Shown: one piece after another, positions 54,207 through 62,770 of the stretch | Layout of the letters: each line of letters begins with the position of its first letter | Numbering within the stretch: position 1 is the stretch's first letter | The notes under the pieces: generated by a model | Told to the model about the DNA's origin: nothing | Databases searched by the model: none | What the model saw: only the letters and a program-made list of their open reading frames with translations | NCBI RefSeq assembly: GCF_028656955.1 | Contig: NZ_JAMDGY010000020.1 | Location: forward strand, 124,001-188,000 | From: Pseudomonas fontis | GTDB lineage: Bacteria; Pseudomonadota; Gammaproteobacteria; Pseudomonadales; Pseudomonadaceae | DNA: 64,000 nucleotides | Direction of reading: 5' to 3' | Translations under genes and position numbers: made by a program

Positions 54207-55775
54207 TCAGAGCCGGTTGAACAGGCTCAGCGATGAGATCTTGGTGAATGCCAGCTGCGAGGCCTCCAGCATGGTCTTCTGCAAGCTCAGGCGAGTCAGC
54301 ACTTCAGCCGGGTCTGCATCGCGAATCGAACTCTGGGTGATGGTGTTGGCCATCTTCAGGCTTTCGTTGGTCTCGGCCTGCACGTCCAGCGCCGCACCGC
54401 GGGCACCGATCGAGCTGATGGCTTCGGCGACCTTGTTGGCGCCGCTCTCCAGGTTGCCGATCGCCGAATCCAGCGCCGCCAGGTACTTCTGCCGGGAGGC
54501 TTGGTCGTTGTCAACCGGCATGGCCAGGGCCTTGCGGAACTCGGAGACGGAATCAAGGATGTTCTGGGTCTGGTGCGCGTCGACCTTGATCGCGTACTGG
54601 TCACCGGCCTTCATCGGGTTGGTGGCAGCATTGTTGTCAAAGGTGAACTGGACACCGGCAACCGTGGTGGTGTTGCCCGTCATGGTGCCAGTGGCAACCG
54701 GGCTCGAGTTCGGGCCCATCGGCTGCGCATAGACCTCATAGTCGGTCGGCGAGGTGAATTTGAACACCGCACCACCCCCAGGGAAAGCCTTGTGGTACAG
54801 GTCGGCGTCGACAATCTGGGCACCGGTGTTCTGTACTTGCGAGGGGTTGCCCGGGCTGCGCGAACCACTGATATCGTCGGGCTTGGAGGCCAGGGTGAAG
54901 GTGTGGCCAGCCAGTTCGGCACCGGTGTCACCCGGCTTGGGCGTGACATCCATACGCATGTCGACGCCACGGAAGTTGATGGTGCCAGACTTTCCATTGA
55001 ACGTGCCGCCACCGGCCGCGTCCAGGGTCACGTCGTTGTTGCCGGCGTCAGTAATCTTGTACTGCGTACCGCTGACGAAGGTGATGGTGTAAGGCTCGCC
55101 GCTGCGGAAGCGGTCGTTGTACACGGTGCTGCCGGAAACCTGGCCATTGGACAGGGCCAGACGACCGTCGTTGACCGTTGGCGCGGTCATGGTGACCTTG
55201 CTGCGGCTGGTGTTTAGCGCCTGCTCGAACACCTGGTAGCCGTTTTCGTTGGCGGCGATACTCAGCATGTCCCCTACCTGCAGGTTCAGCGAGCCCTCGT
55301 CGCCCTGGTAGGTGTAGGTGCCATCGGCGTTCTTCGCATACGGCGGGGTGTCGGCGCGCGAGCCGGAGAACAGGTACTTGCCGTTCTCATCACGGCTGTT
55401 CATCAGGCTGTAGAGCTGCTCTTCGAGTTGGGCCAGCTCCTGGGCGTTGGCCTTGCGGTCGGTGTCGGTGAAACCACCGCTACCTGCACCAATCGCCAGT
55501 TCCTTGACCCGCGCCAGGATGTTGGTGATGCCATTGAGCGTCGACTCGGAGGTACCCAGGCTGTTGCGCACATTGGTGACGTTGCCGCTGTACTGGTCGA
55601 GCAGGCTGCTTTGCTGCTGCAGCTGCAACAGGCGCGCAGCGCCAACCGGATCGTCGGCAGCAGTACGCACACGGATATTGTCAGTGGCCTGCTGACCGGT
55701 ATTCACCACGTTGGAGAAGTTGGTCTGATAGTTGGAGGAACTGGTTTGGTAGAACTGGGCAGTAGAGATACGCAC
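54207..55775 (-). CDS. flgL: FlgL, hook-filament junction protein
   Basis: FlgL (HAP3) joins the hook to the filament. The 522-residue protein has flagellin-like ends (MRISTAQFYQTSSSNYQTNF; SIRDADPAEVLTRLSLQKTML) and a long central region. It starts with a GTG at 55773-55775, preceded by AAGGAG 9 bases away. It is 13 bases downstream of flgK. Confidence 0.95.
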   Translation of the reverse strand: MRISTAQFYQTSSSNYQTNFSNVVNTGQQATDNIRVRTAADDPVGAARLLQLQQQSSLLDQYSGNVTNVRNSLGTSESTLNGITNILARVKELAIGAGSGGFTDTDRKANAQELAQLEEQLYSLMNSRDENGKYLFSGSRADTPPYAKNADGTYTYQGDEGSLNLQVGDMLSIAANENGYQVFEQALNTSRSKVTMTAPTVNDGRLALSNGQVSGSTVYNDRFRSGEPYTITFVSGTQYKITDAGNNDVTLDAAGGGTFNGKSGTINFRGVDMRMDVTPKPGDTGAELAGHTFTLASKPDDISGSRSPGNPSQVQNTGAQIVDADLYHKAFPGGGAVFKFTSPTDYEVYAQPMGPNSSPVATGTMTGNTTTVAGVQFTFDNNAATNPMKAGDQYAIKVDAHQTQNILDSVSEFRKALAMPVDNDQASRQKYLAALDSAIGNLESGANKVAEAISSIGARGAALDVQAETNESLKMANTITQSSIRDADPAEVLTRLSLQKTMLEASQLAFTKISSLSLFNRL

Positions 55776-55788
55776 GGTCTACGACTCC

Positions 55789-57837
55789 TTAAAGACTATT
55801 GATCAACGTGCTGAAAATTTCCTGAGCCGCCTTGATGATCTGCGACGAGGCCGTGTAGTACTGCTGGTATTTGACCAGGTTGCCCGCTTCTTCATCGAGC
55901 TGAACGCCCGACAGCGAATCGCGTGCGGCTTGGGCGGACTTGTTCAACGCGGTGGTCGAACTGCTGTCCATCTGCGCCTGGGCGGTCTTGCCGCCAACGT
56001 TCTCGACCAGCTTGCCGTAGGCATCGGTGAGGCTGATCCCGACGCCATTGGCGCCGACTTCGACGGTGCCCTTGCTCTGCAGGTCGATCACCGACTGGCC
56101 GTTGCGGTTGTCGTTGGAGCCGGAACCGGTCAGCGCGACGGTATAGCTATCGCCTTTTTTCGGCGCACCGGACACCGTCATCTCGAACGCAAAGGTCTTC
56201 TGAACGCCGGCACCGTCCTTGATCGGCGCACCACTGGCGTCAACCATCGGCACGTTGAGCTGCAACTTGTTCGCTTCACCTGGAATGATGGTGCCGGCGC
56301 TCAGCTTGGTGCCCTTGGCGTCGTACATTTCGTAGGTTTGCGGGCTGGTGCCTTCATCACCAAACACCAGCTTGACCGGCGTGGAGTACTTCAGGCCGGT
56401 CTGCAATTCCAGGCGCTGGGCCGAATTGTAGATATCCAGCTTGGAGGTCAGCGTCGGCTGGGTGATCACCCCGGTGCCCTTGTTGCTGGCCCCGCTGGTA
56501 GCCCCCAGGGGTGCCGCCAGGGCAATACGCTTGGGATCGGTCAGGACGGTGTCCAGGGAGCCTGCGCCACCACGGGTCGGGGTCACCTTGAAGCTGTCGC
56601 CGGCCTGCATGGCCCCGCCATTGAGGCTGAGGCTGAAGCCGTCAATGACCTTGGGCGGGTTGTCGTTCAGGTCGAACGCGCCCATGTCGGTACCTTCCGG
56701 CAGCTTCTTGACGCTGTAGCCGGTGGCGCTGGTGAAGGTCACCTGGTAATCGCTGGTGGACAGCTTGCCGGTGTCCTTGATGGTCACGTTCAGGTTGCCC
56801 GATCCGGTACTGTTGCCCTGCTTGGCAATGCTGCGCTGGCTGATCAATTCGGCACTGTTGATGTTGTTGAACAGTGCGGCGCCGAACTCGCCATTTTTGT
56901 CGATGCCCTGCGCCAGCTGGCTGTTGATGGCATCGGAAACGACCATGGCCACGCGGCCCAGCTCGTTCAGCGACGGATCAAGCACTTCACTGCGATAACG
57001 CAGCAGGCCACCGATTTCGCCACCGGTCACGCTGCTGGTGATGTCGGTCTGCATCGGGCCGCTGTTGTGCACGATGCTCAGGCGGGTCGGGTCGGACGGG
57101 CTGGCCTTGGTCGACAGGGTGTTGACCGTATTGCCCAGCACCAGGGCCTGGCCATTCTTCAGGTAGACATCCACGCTGCCATTGCGCTCGACGGCATCGG
57201 CACCGACCAGTTCGCTCAGTTGGCGCACAGTCTCGTTGCGCTGGTCGAGCAGGTCGTTGGGAGCGCCACCCACCGCAGCAATGCGGGAAATCTGCTCGTT
57301 GAACTGGGCAATGGTCGCCGACAACTTGTTGACCTGCTCGGTCATCGACTTCAAGTTGCCGTTGAGGTTGGTGTTCTGCTCGTTGAGCTGCGAGGCGATG
57401 GTGTTGAAGCGCTTGCCCAGCGACTGTGCGCTGGTCAGCAGCAATTGACGCGAGGCGTCTTCGTTGGGTTTTGCACCGGCACTTTGCATTGCCGTGAAGA
57501 AGCTCTTGAGCGCGGCGGTGATCCCGGTGTTGGGGTCCGACAGCAGGCCGTCGAGCGGCTTGACCTGGCTGAGGTACGCAGCCGCGTCGCTGTTGAGCGA
57601 GGTGGTGGTACGCAGCTGGTTCTCAAGGAAGGTGTTGTACACCCGACGCACGTCGGCCAGGGTGGTCCCGGTGCCGATGAAGACGTCGCCTGTACGGATT
57701 GAACCCTTGGTCGATTGGAGGTTCTGCTGGCGTGAATAACCGGCTACATCGGCGTTGGTAATGTTGTTACCAGTGGTATACAGCCCGGACGACGCGGCTC
57801 CAAGCCCAGACATCCCGATATTGATCAAACTCGCCAT
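55789..57837 (-). CDS. flgK: FlgK, hook-filament junction protein
   Basis: FlgK (HAP1) is the first junction protein. The 682-residue protein has the typical N-terminus (SLINIGMSGLGAASSGLYTT, NITNADVAGYSRQ) and C-terminus (LVKYQQYYTASSQIIKAAQ) that form the coiled D0/D1 core. It is 10 bases after flgJ. Confidence 0.96.
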   Translation of the reverse strand: MASLINIGMSGLGAASSGLYTTGNNITNADVAGYSRQQNLQSTKGSIRTGDVFIGTGTTLADVRRVYNTFLENQLRTTTSLNSDAAAYLSQVKPLDGLLSDPNTGITAALKSFFTAMQSAGAKPNEDASRQLLLTSAQSLGKRFNTIASQLNEQNTNLNGNLKSMTEQVNKLSATIAQFNEQISRIAAVGGAPNDLLDQRNETVRQLSELVGADAVERNGSVDVYLKNGQALVLGNTVNTLSTKASPSDPTRLSIVHNSGPMQTDITSSVTGGEIGGLLRYRSEVLDPSLNELGRVAMVVSDAINSQLAQGIDKNGEFGAALFNNINSAELISQRSIAKQGNSTGSGNLNVTIKDTGKLSTSDYQVTFTSATGYSVKKLPEGTDMGAFDLNDNPPKVIDGFSLSLNGGAMQAGDSFKVTPTRGGAGSLDTVLTDPKRIALAAPLGATSGASNKGTGVITQPTLTSKLDIYNSAQRLELQTGLKYSTPVKLVFGDEGTSPQTYEMYDAKGTKLSAGTIIPGEANKLQLNVPMVDASGAPIKDGAGVQKTFAFEMTVSGAPKKGDSYTVALTGSGSNDNRNGQSVIDLQSKGTVEVGANGVGISLTDAYGKLVENVGGKTAQAQMDSSSTTALNKSAQAARDSLSGVQLDEEAGNLVKYQQYYTASSQIIKAAQEIFSTLINSL

Positions 57838-57847
57838 GGTTCAAACC

Positions 57848-59050
57848 TTATAGTTTCGTAGTGGTAGCGATCGCTGCATAGCTTTCGTACGACTTCATCT
57901 GTTTTGCGATCTGAGAGATCTTGCTGGCGTAGTCCGGATCCGTCGCATAACCCGCCTTTTGTAGTTCACGCACGAACTGTTCTGGCTTATCGGCCGACTT
58001 CACCGCTTCTTGATAGCGCGAGTTGTTTTGCAGCAGGCTGACCAGGTCATGGAAGCTGTCCTGGTAGGAACCGTAGGAACGGAACGCTGCCGTTTCCTTG
58101 ACGAACTGGCCGTCGCGGAACTCGCTGGTGATCGCCCGCGCCTGCTCACCCTGCCAGTTGCCAGTTGCCTTGATGCCGAACAGGTTGTGACTGCTGCTGC
58201 CATCGGCCTGACGCATGACCGACTTGCCCCAACCGGTTTCCAGCGCCGCCTGGGCCACCAGGTAGCGTGGGTCGACACCAATGCGCTTGGCGGCCTGTTC
58301 GGCCATCGGCAGCATGGTGGCGACAAAGTCGTCACTGGAACTGAAGGCGCGCTTGGCCGGCGCCAGCGGCGGCTGGGCCACGGCACGGCCGTAGATGCGC
58401 ATCCCGCCCGGCGCGGCAAAGGCCTGGGCCGGTTGCCAGTCGCCCTTGAGCACGGCATCGGTCATCGCCGTGGTGCGCTGCGGCATGGACTGGGTGTTGG
58501 CGGTTGCCGCCACGGCACCAGCTGGAGGCACGATGCCGGCCAGCAGGCGGTCGGTAAGCTTGCCCGGCAGCGCCAGGCGCCGCGAGTTGAGCGCCGCCAT
58601 GTCGTTGCGGGTGCTTGCCGTACCGGCGTCGGCACGCGCTGGCTCGTCGACCTTGCTGGCCCACAACGCGCGCTGCGGTGTGTCGATGCGCGGGAACGGG
58701 CTGGTATTGCCAGCCGTGCTGCCCTTCTGCTTGGACAGCTGACGCATCAGCACGTCCTGCAAACCGATACCACCACCCTCGCGGGACATGCTCACCGCCA
58801 GCTGCTGGTCGTACATCTGCTGATACTGCTTGGTGGTCTCGGTGTTGAGCGGGTTGTCCTTGGCCAGGACATCGCTGGCCGAGCGTGCCGACTTGAGCAT
58901 CTCGTTGAGGAACAGCGACTCGAATTCCTGGGCGACCTTGCGCAGGTTGGCGTCACTGTCCTTGTCACCGACCTTCAGCGAGTTGAGGCGATTGAGGTCG
59001 GTGTAGGCACCGCTGTCGGCGGCATTGAAAGTGCTTTTAGGCATATCCAT
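57848..59050 (-). CDS. flgJ: FlgJ, rod assembly protein and peptidoglycan hydrolase
   Basis: FlgJ acts as rod cap and opens the peptidoglycan. The 400-residue protein has the N-terminal rod-binding domain (ESLFLNEMLKSARSASDVL) and a C-terminal glucosaminidase-type domain (about 250-390) with the catalytic Glu in AALETGWGKS. The ATG at 59048-59050 has GAGG 8 bases upstream and is preferred over a nearby TTG and a second ATG. Confidence 0.95.
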   Translation of the reverse strand: MDMPKSTFNAADSGAYTDLNRLNSLKVGDKDSDANLRKVAQEFESLFLNEMLKSARSASDVLAKDNPLNTETTKQYQQMYDQQLAVSMSREGGGIGLQDVLMRQLSKQKGSTAGNTSPFPRIDTPQRALWASKVDEPARADAGTASTRNDMAALNSRRLALPGKLTDRLLAGIVPPAGAVAATANTQSMPQRTTAMTDAVLKGDWQPAQAFAAPGGMRIYGRAVAQPPLAPAKRAFSSSDDFVATMLPMAEQAAKRIGVDPRYLVAQAALETGWGKSVMRQADGSSSHNLFGIKATGNWQGEQARAITSEFRDGQFVKETAAFRSYGSYQDSFHDLVSLLQNNSRYQEAVKSADKPEQFVRELQKAGYATDPDYASKISQIAKQMKSYESYAAIATTTKL

Positions 59051-59060
59051 GGCCAATGCC

Positions 59061-60176
59061 TCAGATCACGATCAGGTCGGCTTGCAAGGCGCCGGCCTGT
59101 TTCAGGGCTTCAAGGATCGCCATCAGGTCACCGGGGGCTGCACCCACCTGGTTGACGGCACGGACGATCTCGTCAAGCGTGGTACCCGGGCCGAACTTGA
59201 ACATCGGCTTGGCTTCCTGCTCGGCGTTGACCCGCGAACGCGGCACTACTGCCGTCTCGCCATTGGAGAACGGCCCAGGCTGGCTGACGATCGGGTCTTC
59301 GGTAATGGTCACGGTCAGGCTGCCGTGGGTCACCGCTGCCGGCGACACCTTGACGTTCTGGCCGATGACGATAGTCCCGGTACGCGAGTTGATGATGACC
59401 TTGGCCACCGCTTGGCCCGGATCGATCTCGAGGTTCTCCAGGATCGACAGGTAGTCGACACGCTGGCTTGGGTCCAGGGGCGCAGTGACGCGGACCGAAC
59501 CACCGTCCACGGCCTGGGCGACACCCGGGCCGAGCAACTCGTTGACCTTGTCGACCACGCGCTTGGCGGTGGTGAAGTCAGGGCGATTGAGGTTCAGCGT
59601 CAGGCTGTTGCCCTGGTTGAAACCACTCGGCACGGCACGCTCAACCGACGCACCACCCGGGATACGCCCGGCCGATGGCACGTTGACAGTGATTTTCGAG
59701 CCGTCGCGACCTTCGGCGTCAAAACCGCCGACCACCAGGTTGCCCTGGGCAATGGCGTAGACGTTGCCGTCGATACCCTTGAGCGGGGTCATCAGCAAGC
59801 TGCCGCCGCGCAGGCTCTTGGAGTTACCGATCGAGGACACGGTGATATCGACTACCTGCCCCGGCTTGGCGAACGGCGGCAGGTCGGCATGAATCGACAC
59901 CGCGGCGACGTTCTTCAACTGCACGTTGCCCGACCCAGGCGGCACCTTGATGCCGAACTGCGAGAGCATGTTGTTGAAGGTCTGCAAGGTGAACGGGGTC
60001 TGGGTGGTCTGGTCACCCGTGCCGTTCAAGCCCACCACCAGGCCATAGCCGATCAGCTGGTTGGTACGCACGCCGGAAATGCTGGCGATGTCCTTCAGGC
60101 GCTCGGCCTGAACGCCGAACGCGGTGGACAACAGGATCGTAGCGGCAATCAGCTGCTTGAAGTTGAACATGGTCAT
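59061..60176 (-). CDS. flgI: FlgI, P-ring protein
   Basis: FlgI forms the P ring in the peptidoglycan layer. The 369-371-residue precursor has a signal peptide ([19 protein letters not shown]) and the family motif [20 protein letters not shown]. Two ATGs two codons apart (60174-60176 and 60168-60170) are both possible; the first has AGG 5 bases upstream. It is 6 bases after flgH. Confidence 0.96.
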   Translation of the reverse strand: MTMFNFKQLIAATILLSTAFGVQAERLKDIASISGVRTNQLIGYGLVVGLNGTGDQTTQTPFTLQTFNNMLSQFGIKVPPGSGNVQLKNVAAVSIHADLPPFAKPGQVVDITVSSIGNSKSLRGGSLLMTPLKGIDGNVYAIAQGNLVVGGFDAEGRDGSKITVNVPSAGRIPGGASVERAVPSGFNQGNSLTLNLNRPDFTTAKRVVDKVNELLGPGVAQAVDGGSVRVTAPLDPSQRVDYLSILENLEIDPGQAVAKVIINSRTGTIVIGQNVKVSPAAVTHGSLTVTITEDPIVSQPGPFSNGETAVVPRSRVNAEQEAKPMFKFGPGTTLDEIVRAVNQVGAAPGDLMAILEALKQAGALQADLIVI

Positions 60177-60182
60177 CCGAAC

Positions 60183-60878
60183 CTAGAAAGGCCAAAGCGG
60201 GCTGAGGAAGAAGCGGTCGAACCAACCTGGCTGGCTGGCATCGGCAAACGATCCGGTCCCCGAATAGGTGATGCGCGCATCGGCCACCCGGGTCGACGAT
60301 ACGGTGTTGTCGGTGGCGATATCGTCGGCACGTACCATGCCGGCAATGCGCACCAGTTCATCACCGGTATTGAGGGTCATCCACTTCTCGCCACGCACGG
60401 CAATGATGCCGTTGGGCAGTACATCGGCCACCGTCACGGTGATCGAACCGGTCAGGGTGTTGCCCTGGGCCGCCTTGCTGTCGCCCTTGGTGGCGCGGTC
60501 GCCGCTGTAGCCAGCGCTCAGGCTCAGGTCATTGCTGCCGAGCGGGTTGTTGGTGGTCAGGCTTGAACCGAACAGCGAGGTCAGGCCGATGTCGGCCTTG
60601 CTGTTCTTCGCGATCTGCGAGTTGGCGTTCTTGCTCGCCTGGGTCCGCTCGTTCAGCGTGATGGTGATGATGTCACCCACGCGGAAAGCCTTGCGGTCGG
60701 CGTACAGGTTCTGCTCGAAACCGGCCTGGTAGATCGAACCGTTGTTGGCCGCCGCCGGCAAAGGGGTACGCGGAAGAACCGGCGCGTAGTACGGGTCGTT
60801 GGGCTTGGGCGTCGGTGCGACGCAACCGGCCAGCAACACCACCCCACCCAGGGCGAATACGGATAACAAACGGCTCAT
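60183..60878 (-). CDS. flgH: FlgH, L-ring lipoprotein
   Basis: FlgH forms the outer-membrane L ring. The 231-residue lipoprotein has a signal peptide ending in the lipobox LLAGC (Cys19), then [29 protein letters not shown] and [20 protein letters not shown], which are typical. Start ATG at 60876-60878. Confidence 0.96.
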   Translation of the reverse strand: MSRLLSVFALGGVVLLAGCVAPTPKPNDPYYAPVLPRTPLPAAANNGSIYQAGFEQNLYADRKAFRVGDIITITLNERTQASKNANSQIAKNSKADIGLTSLFGSSLTTNNPLGSNDLSLSAGYSGDRATKGDSKAAQGNTLTGSITVTVADVLPNGIIAVRGEKWMTLNTGDELVRIAGMVRADDIATDNTVSSTRVADARITYSGTGSFADASQPGWFDRFFLSPLWPF

Positions 60879-60939
60879 GACTCTGACCTCACGGTGTAAC
60901 AGGCGCTGTACGGCGACCTCGAAGACTTTACTGACAGGC

Positions 60940-61725
60940 TTACAGGTTCTGGGTAACGAACGAGAGCATCTGGTCGGCGGTGGAAATCACCTTGGAGTTC
61001 ATCTCGTAGGCACGTTGGGTAGTGATCATGTTGACCAGCTCTTCCACGGTGCTGACGTTGGAGTTTTCCAAGGTCTGCTGCGCGACCACGCCGAAACCGT
61101 TCAGGCCCGGGGTGCCGATTTGCGGCGCGCCGCTGGCAGCGGTTTCCAGGAACAGGTTGCTGCCCATGGCTTGCAGGCCGGCCGGGTTGATGAAGTCGGC
61201 GGTCTGGATGTTGCCGATGATCTGTGCCGCCGGGTTGCCGGCGGTGGTGATCGACACGGTGCCGTCCTGGCCAACGGTGAAGGTCTGCGCCTCTGGCGGA
61301 ACGACAACAGCCGGCTCCAGGGCAAAACCGTTGGCGGTGACGATCTGGCCGTCGGAGTTCAGGTGGAAGGTACCGTCACGGGTGTAGGAGACGGTGCCGT
61401 CCGGCTGCAGGATCTGGAAGAAGCCACGACCGTTGACCGCCATGTCCAGCGGGTTTTCGGTGGTTTGCAGGCTGCCGGTGCTGAAGTTTTTCTGGGTGCC
61501 GACGATGCGCACACCGGTACCGACCTGCAGACCCGAAGGCAGCTCGCTGTCCTGGGTCGACTGGGCGCCAGGCTGACGCTTGATCTGGTACAGCAGATCC
61601 TGGAATTCGGCGCGATCACGCTTGAAACCGGTGGTCGAGACGTTGGCCAGGTTGTTGGAAATAACGGTCAGGTTGGTGTCCTGGGCGGACAAGCCGGTTT
61701 TACTGACCCAAAGAGCCGGAAGCAT
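60940..61725 (-). CDS. flgG: FlgG, distal rod protein
   Basis: FlgG builds the distal rod. The 261-residue protein has the rod/hook-type N-terminus ([38 protein letters not shown]) and C-terminus ([20 protein letters not shown]). The length matches E. coli FlgG (260). It is 45 bases after flgF. Confidence 0.97.
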   Translation of the reverse strand: MLPALWVSKTGLSAQDTNLTVISNNLANVSTTGFKRDRAEFQDLLYQIKRQPGAQSTQDSELPSGLQVGTGVRIVGTQKNFSTGSLQTTENPLDMAVNGRGFFQILQPDGTVSYTRDGTFHLNSDGQIVTANGFALEPAVVVPPEAQTFTVGQDGTVSITTAGNPAAQIIGNIQTADFINPAGLQAMGSNLFLETAASGAPQIGTPGLNGFGVVAQQTLENSNVSTVEELVNMITTQRAYEMNSKVISTADQMLSFVTQNL

Positions 61726-61770
61726 GCTGTTCTCCTCGTGCGCCTGTTTTACGGCGCTACGTCTGTGTAA

Positions 61771-62511
61771 TTAGCCGATTTGCAAAACACGCGCCATGGC
61801 TTCATCGCCTTCTTTGGCCGTGGTCATCATCTTGATGTGCATTTCGAATTGACGGGACAGCGCCAGCACCGCCGTCATTTCTTCAACGGCATTGACGTTG
61901 CTCGCCTCAAGGAAGCCGGAGACCACCTTGACGTTGGCATCGGCAACCGCAGGCTGGCCATCCAGGGTATGGATCATGCCGTCCGGGCCCTTGGTCATGT
62001 TCTTCAGGTCCGGGTTGACCAGCTTGATCCGGTCGACTTCGGCCATCACCCGCGGGCCTTCGCCCATGGCGCGGATGCTGATGGTGCCGTCGTCGCCGAC
62101 TTCGACCTTCTGCTCAGGCGGCACGGCAATCGGGCCACCGTTGCCCATCACCGGCATGCCGTTGCCGGCACGCAGCACGCCCAAGGCGTCGATATTCAGG
62201 CTGGCGGTGCGCACATAGGCTTCGCCGCCATCGGGTGTCTGCACGGCAATGAAACCATCGCCGCCGATGGCCACGTCCAGGTCACGGCCGGTTTCCTGCA
62301 TGGCACCGGGGCTGAAGTCAGTGGCCGGGCGCTCGGTCATCGCATAGGCGCGCGCCGGAAAGCTGTCACCGAACACCGGCATCGAACGCGCCTGCTCCAG
62401 GTCACGCTGAAAACCGCTGGTGGAAATGTTCGCCAGGTTGTTGGCATGGGCCTTTTGCGCCAGCGCGTTCTGACTGGCGCCGGTCATGGCCACGTAAAGC
62501 ATCTTGTCCAC
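61771..62511 (-). CDS. flgF: FlgF, proximal rod protein
   Basis: FlgF is a proximal rod component. The 246-residue protein shares the rod-family ends (MDKMLYVAMTGASQNALAQK, NNLANISTSGFQRDLEQ; NVNAVEEMTAVLALSRQFEM). The start is a GTG at 62509-62511 with GGGGAG 7 bases upstream; an ATG three codons in is possible. It begins the flgFGHIJKL unit and has a sigma54 promoter. Confidence 0.96.
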   Translation of the reverse strand: MDKMLYVAMTGASQNALAQKAHANNLANISTSGFQRDLEQARSMPVFGDSFPARAYAMTERPATDFSPGAMQETGRDLDVAIGGDGFIAVQTPDGGEAYVRTASLNIDALGVLRAGNGMPVMGNGGPIAVPPEQKVEVGDDGTISIRAMGEGPRVMAEVDRIKLVNPDLKNMTKGPDGMIHTLDGQPAVADANVKVVSGFLEASNVNAVEEMTAVLALSRQFEMHIKMMTTAKEGDEAMARVLQIG

Positions 62512-62570
62512 TGTATTTCTCCCCTGCGCTGGCGAACACTTGCCGTCCGCCGCTGCTCTGGGCTGGCTGA

Positions 62571-62586
62571 AGCAATTTTCGAACCA
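62571..62586 (-). promoter_or_regulatory. sigma54 promoter upstream of flgF
   Basis: TGGTTCGAAAATTGCT on the minus strand has GG-N10-GC spacing, about 60 bases before the flgF GTG. It drives the flgFGHIJKL unit independently of the RTX gene upstream. Confidence 0.85.
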
Positions 62587-62713
62587 AGTGTTCAGCAACC
62601 AGGCAAAGCGCCCTATTTGCGGGCCTTTGCCGAATAGGTCGCGTCACAGCACGCGCCAGGAAGACAAAAACTCGGCGGCATTCTGCCGTCGGCGGCAATA
62701 ACCCGCCCCTGGC

Positions 62714-62749
62714 GAAAACAAAAACGCGGCAGGGTTGCCCCGGCCGCGT
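62714..62749 (-). terminator. Rho-independent terminator after the RTX gene
   Basis: The arms ACGCGGC and GCCGCGT (62743-62749 and 62724-62730) are followed on the minus strand by TTTTTGTTTT. It separates the RTX gene from flgF. Confidence 0.8.
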
Positions 62750-62770
62750 CTTTGTTCAACTCACCCTGGA

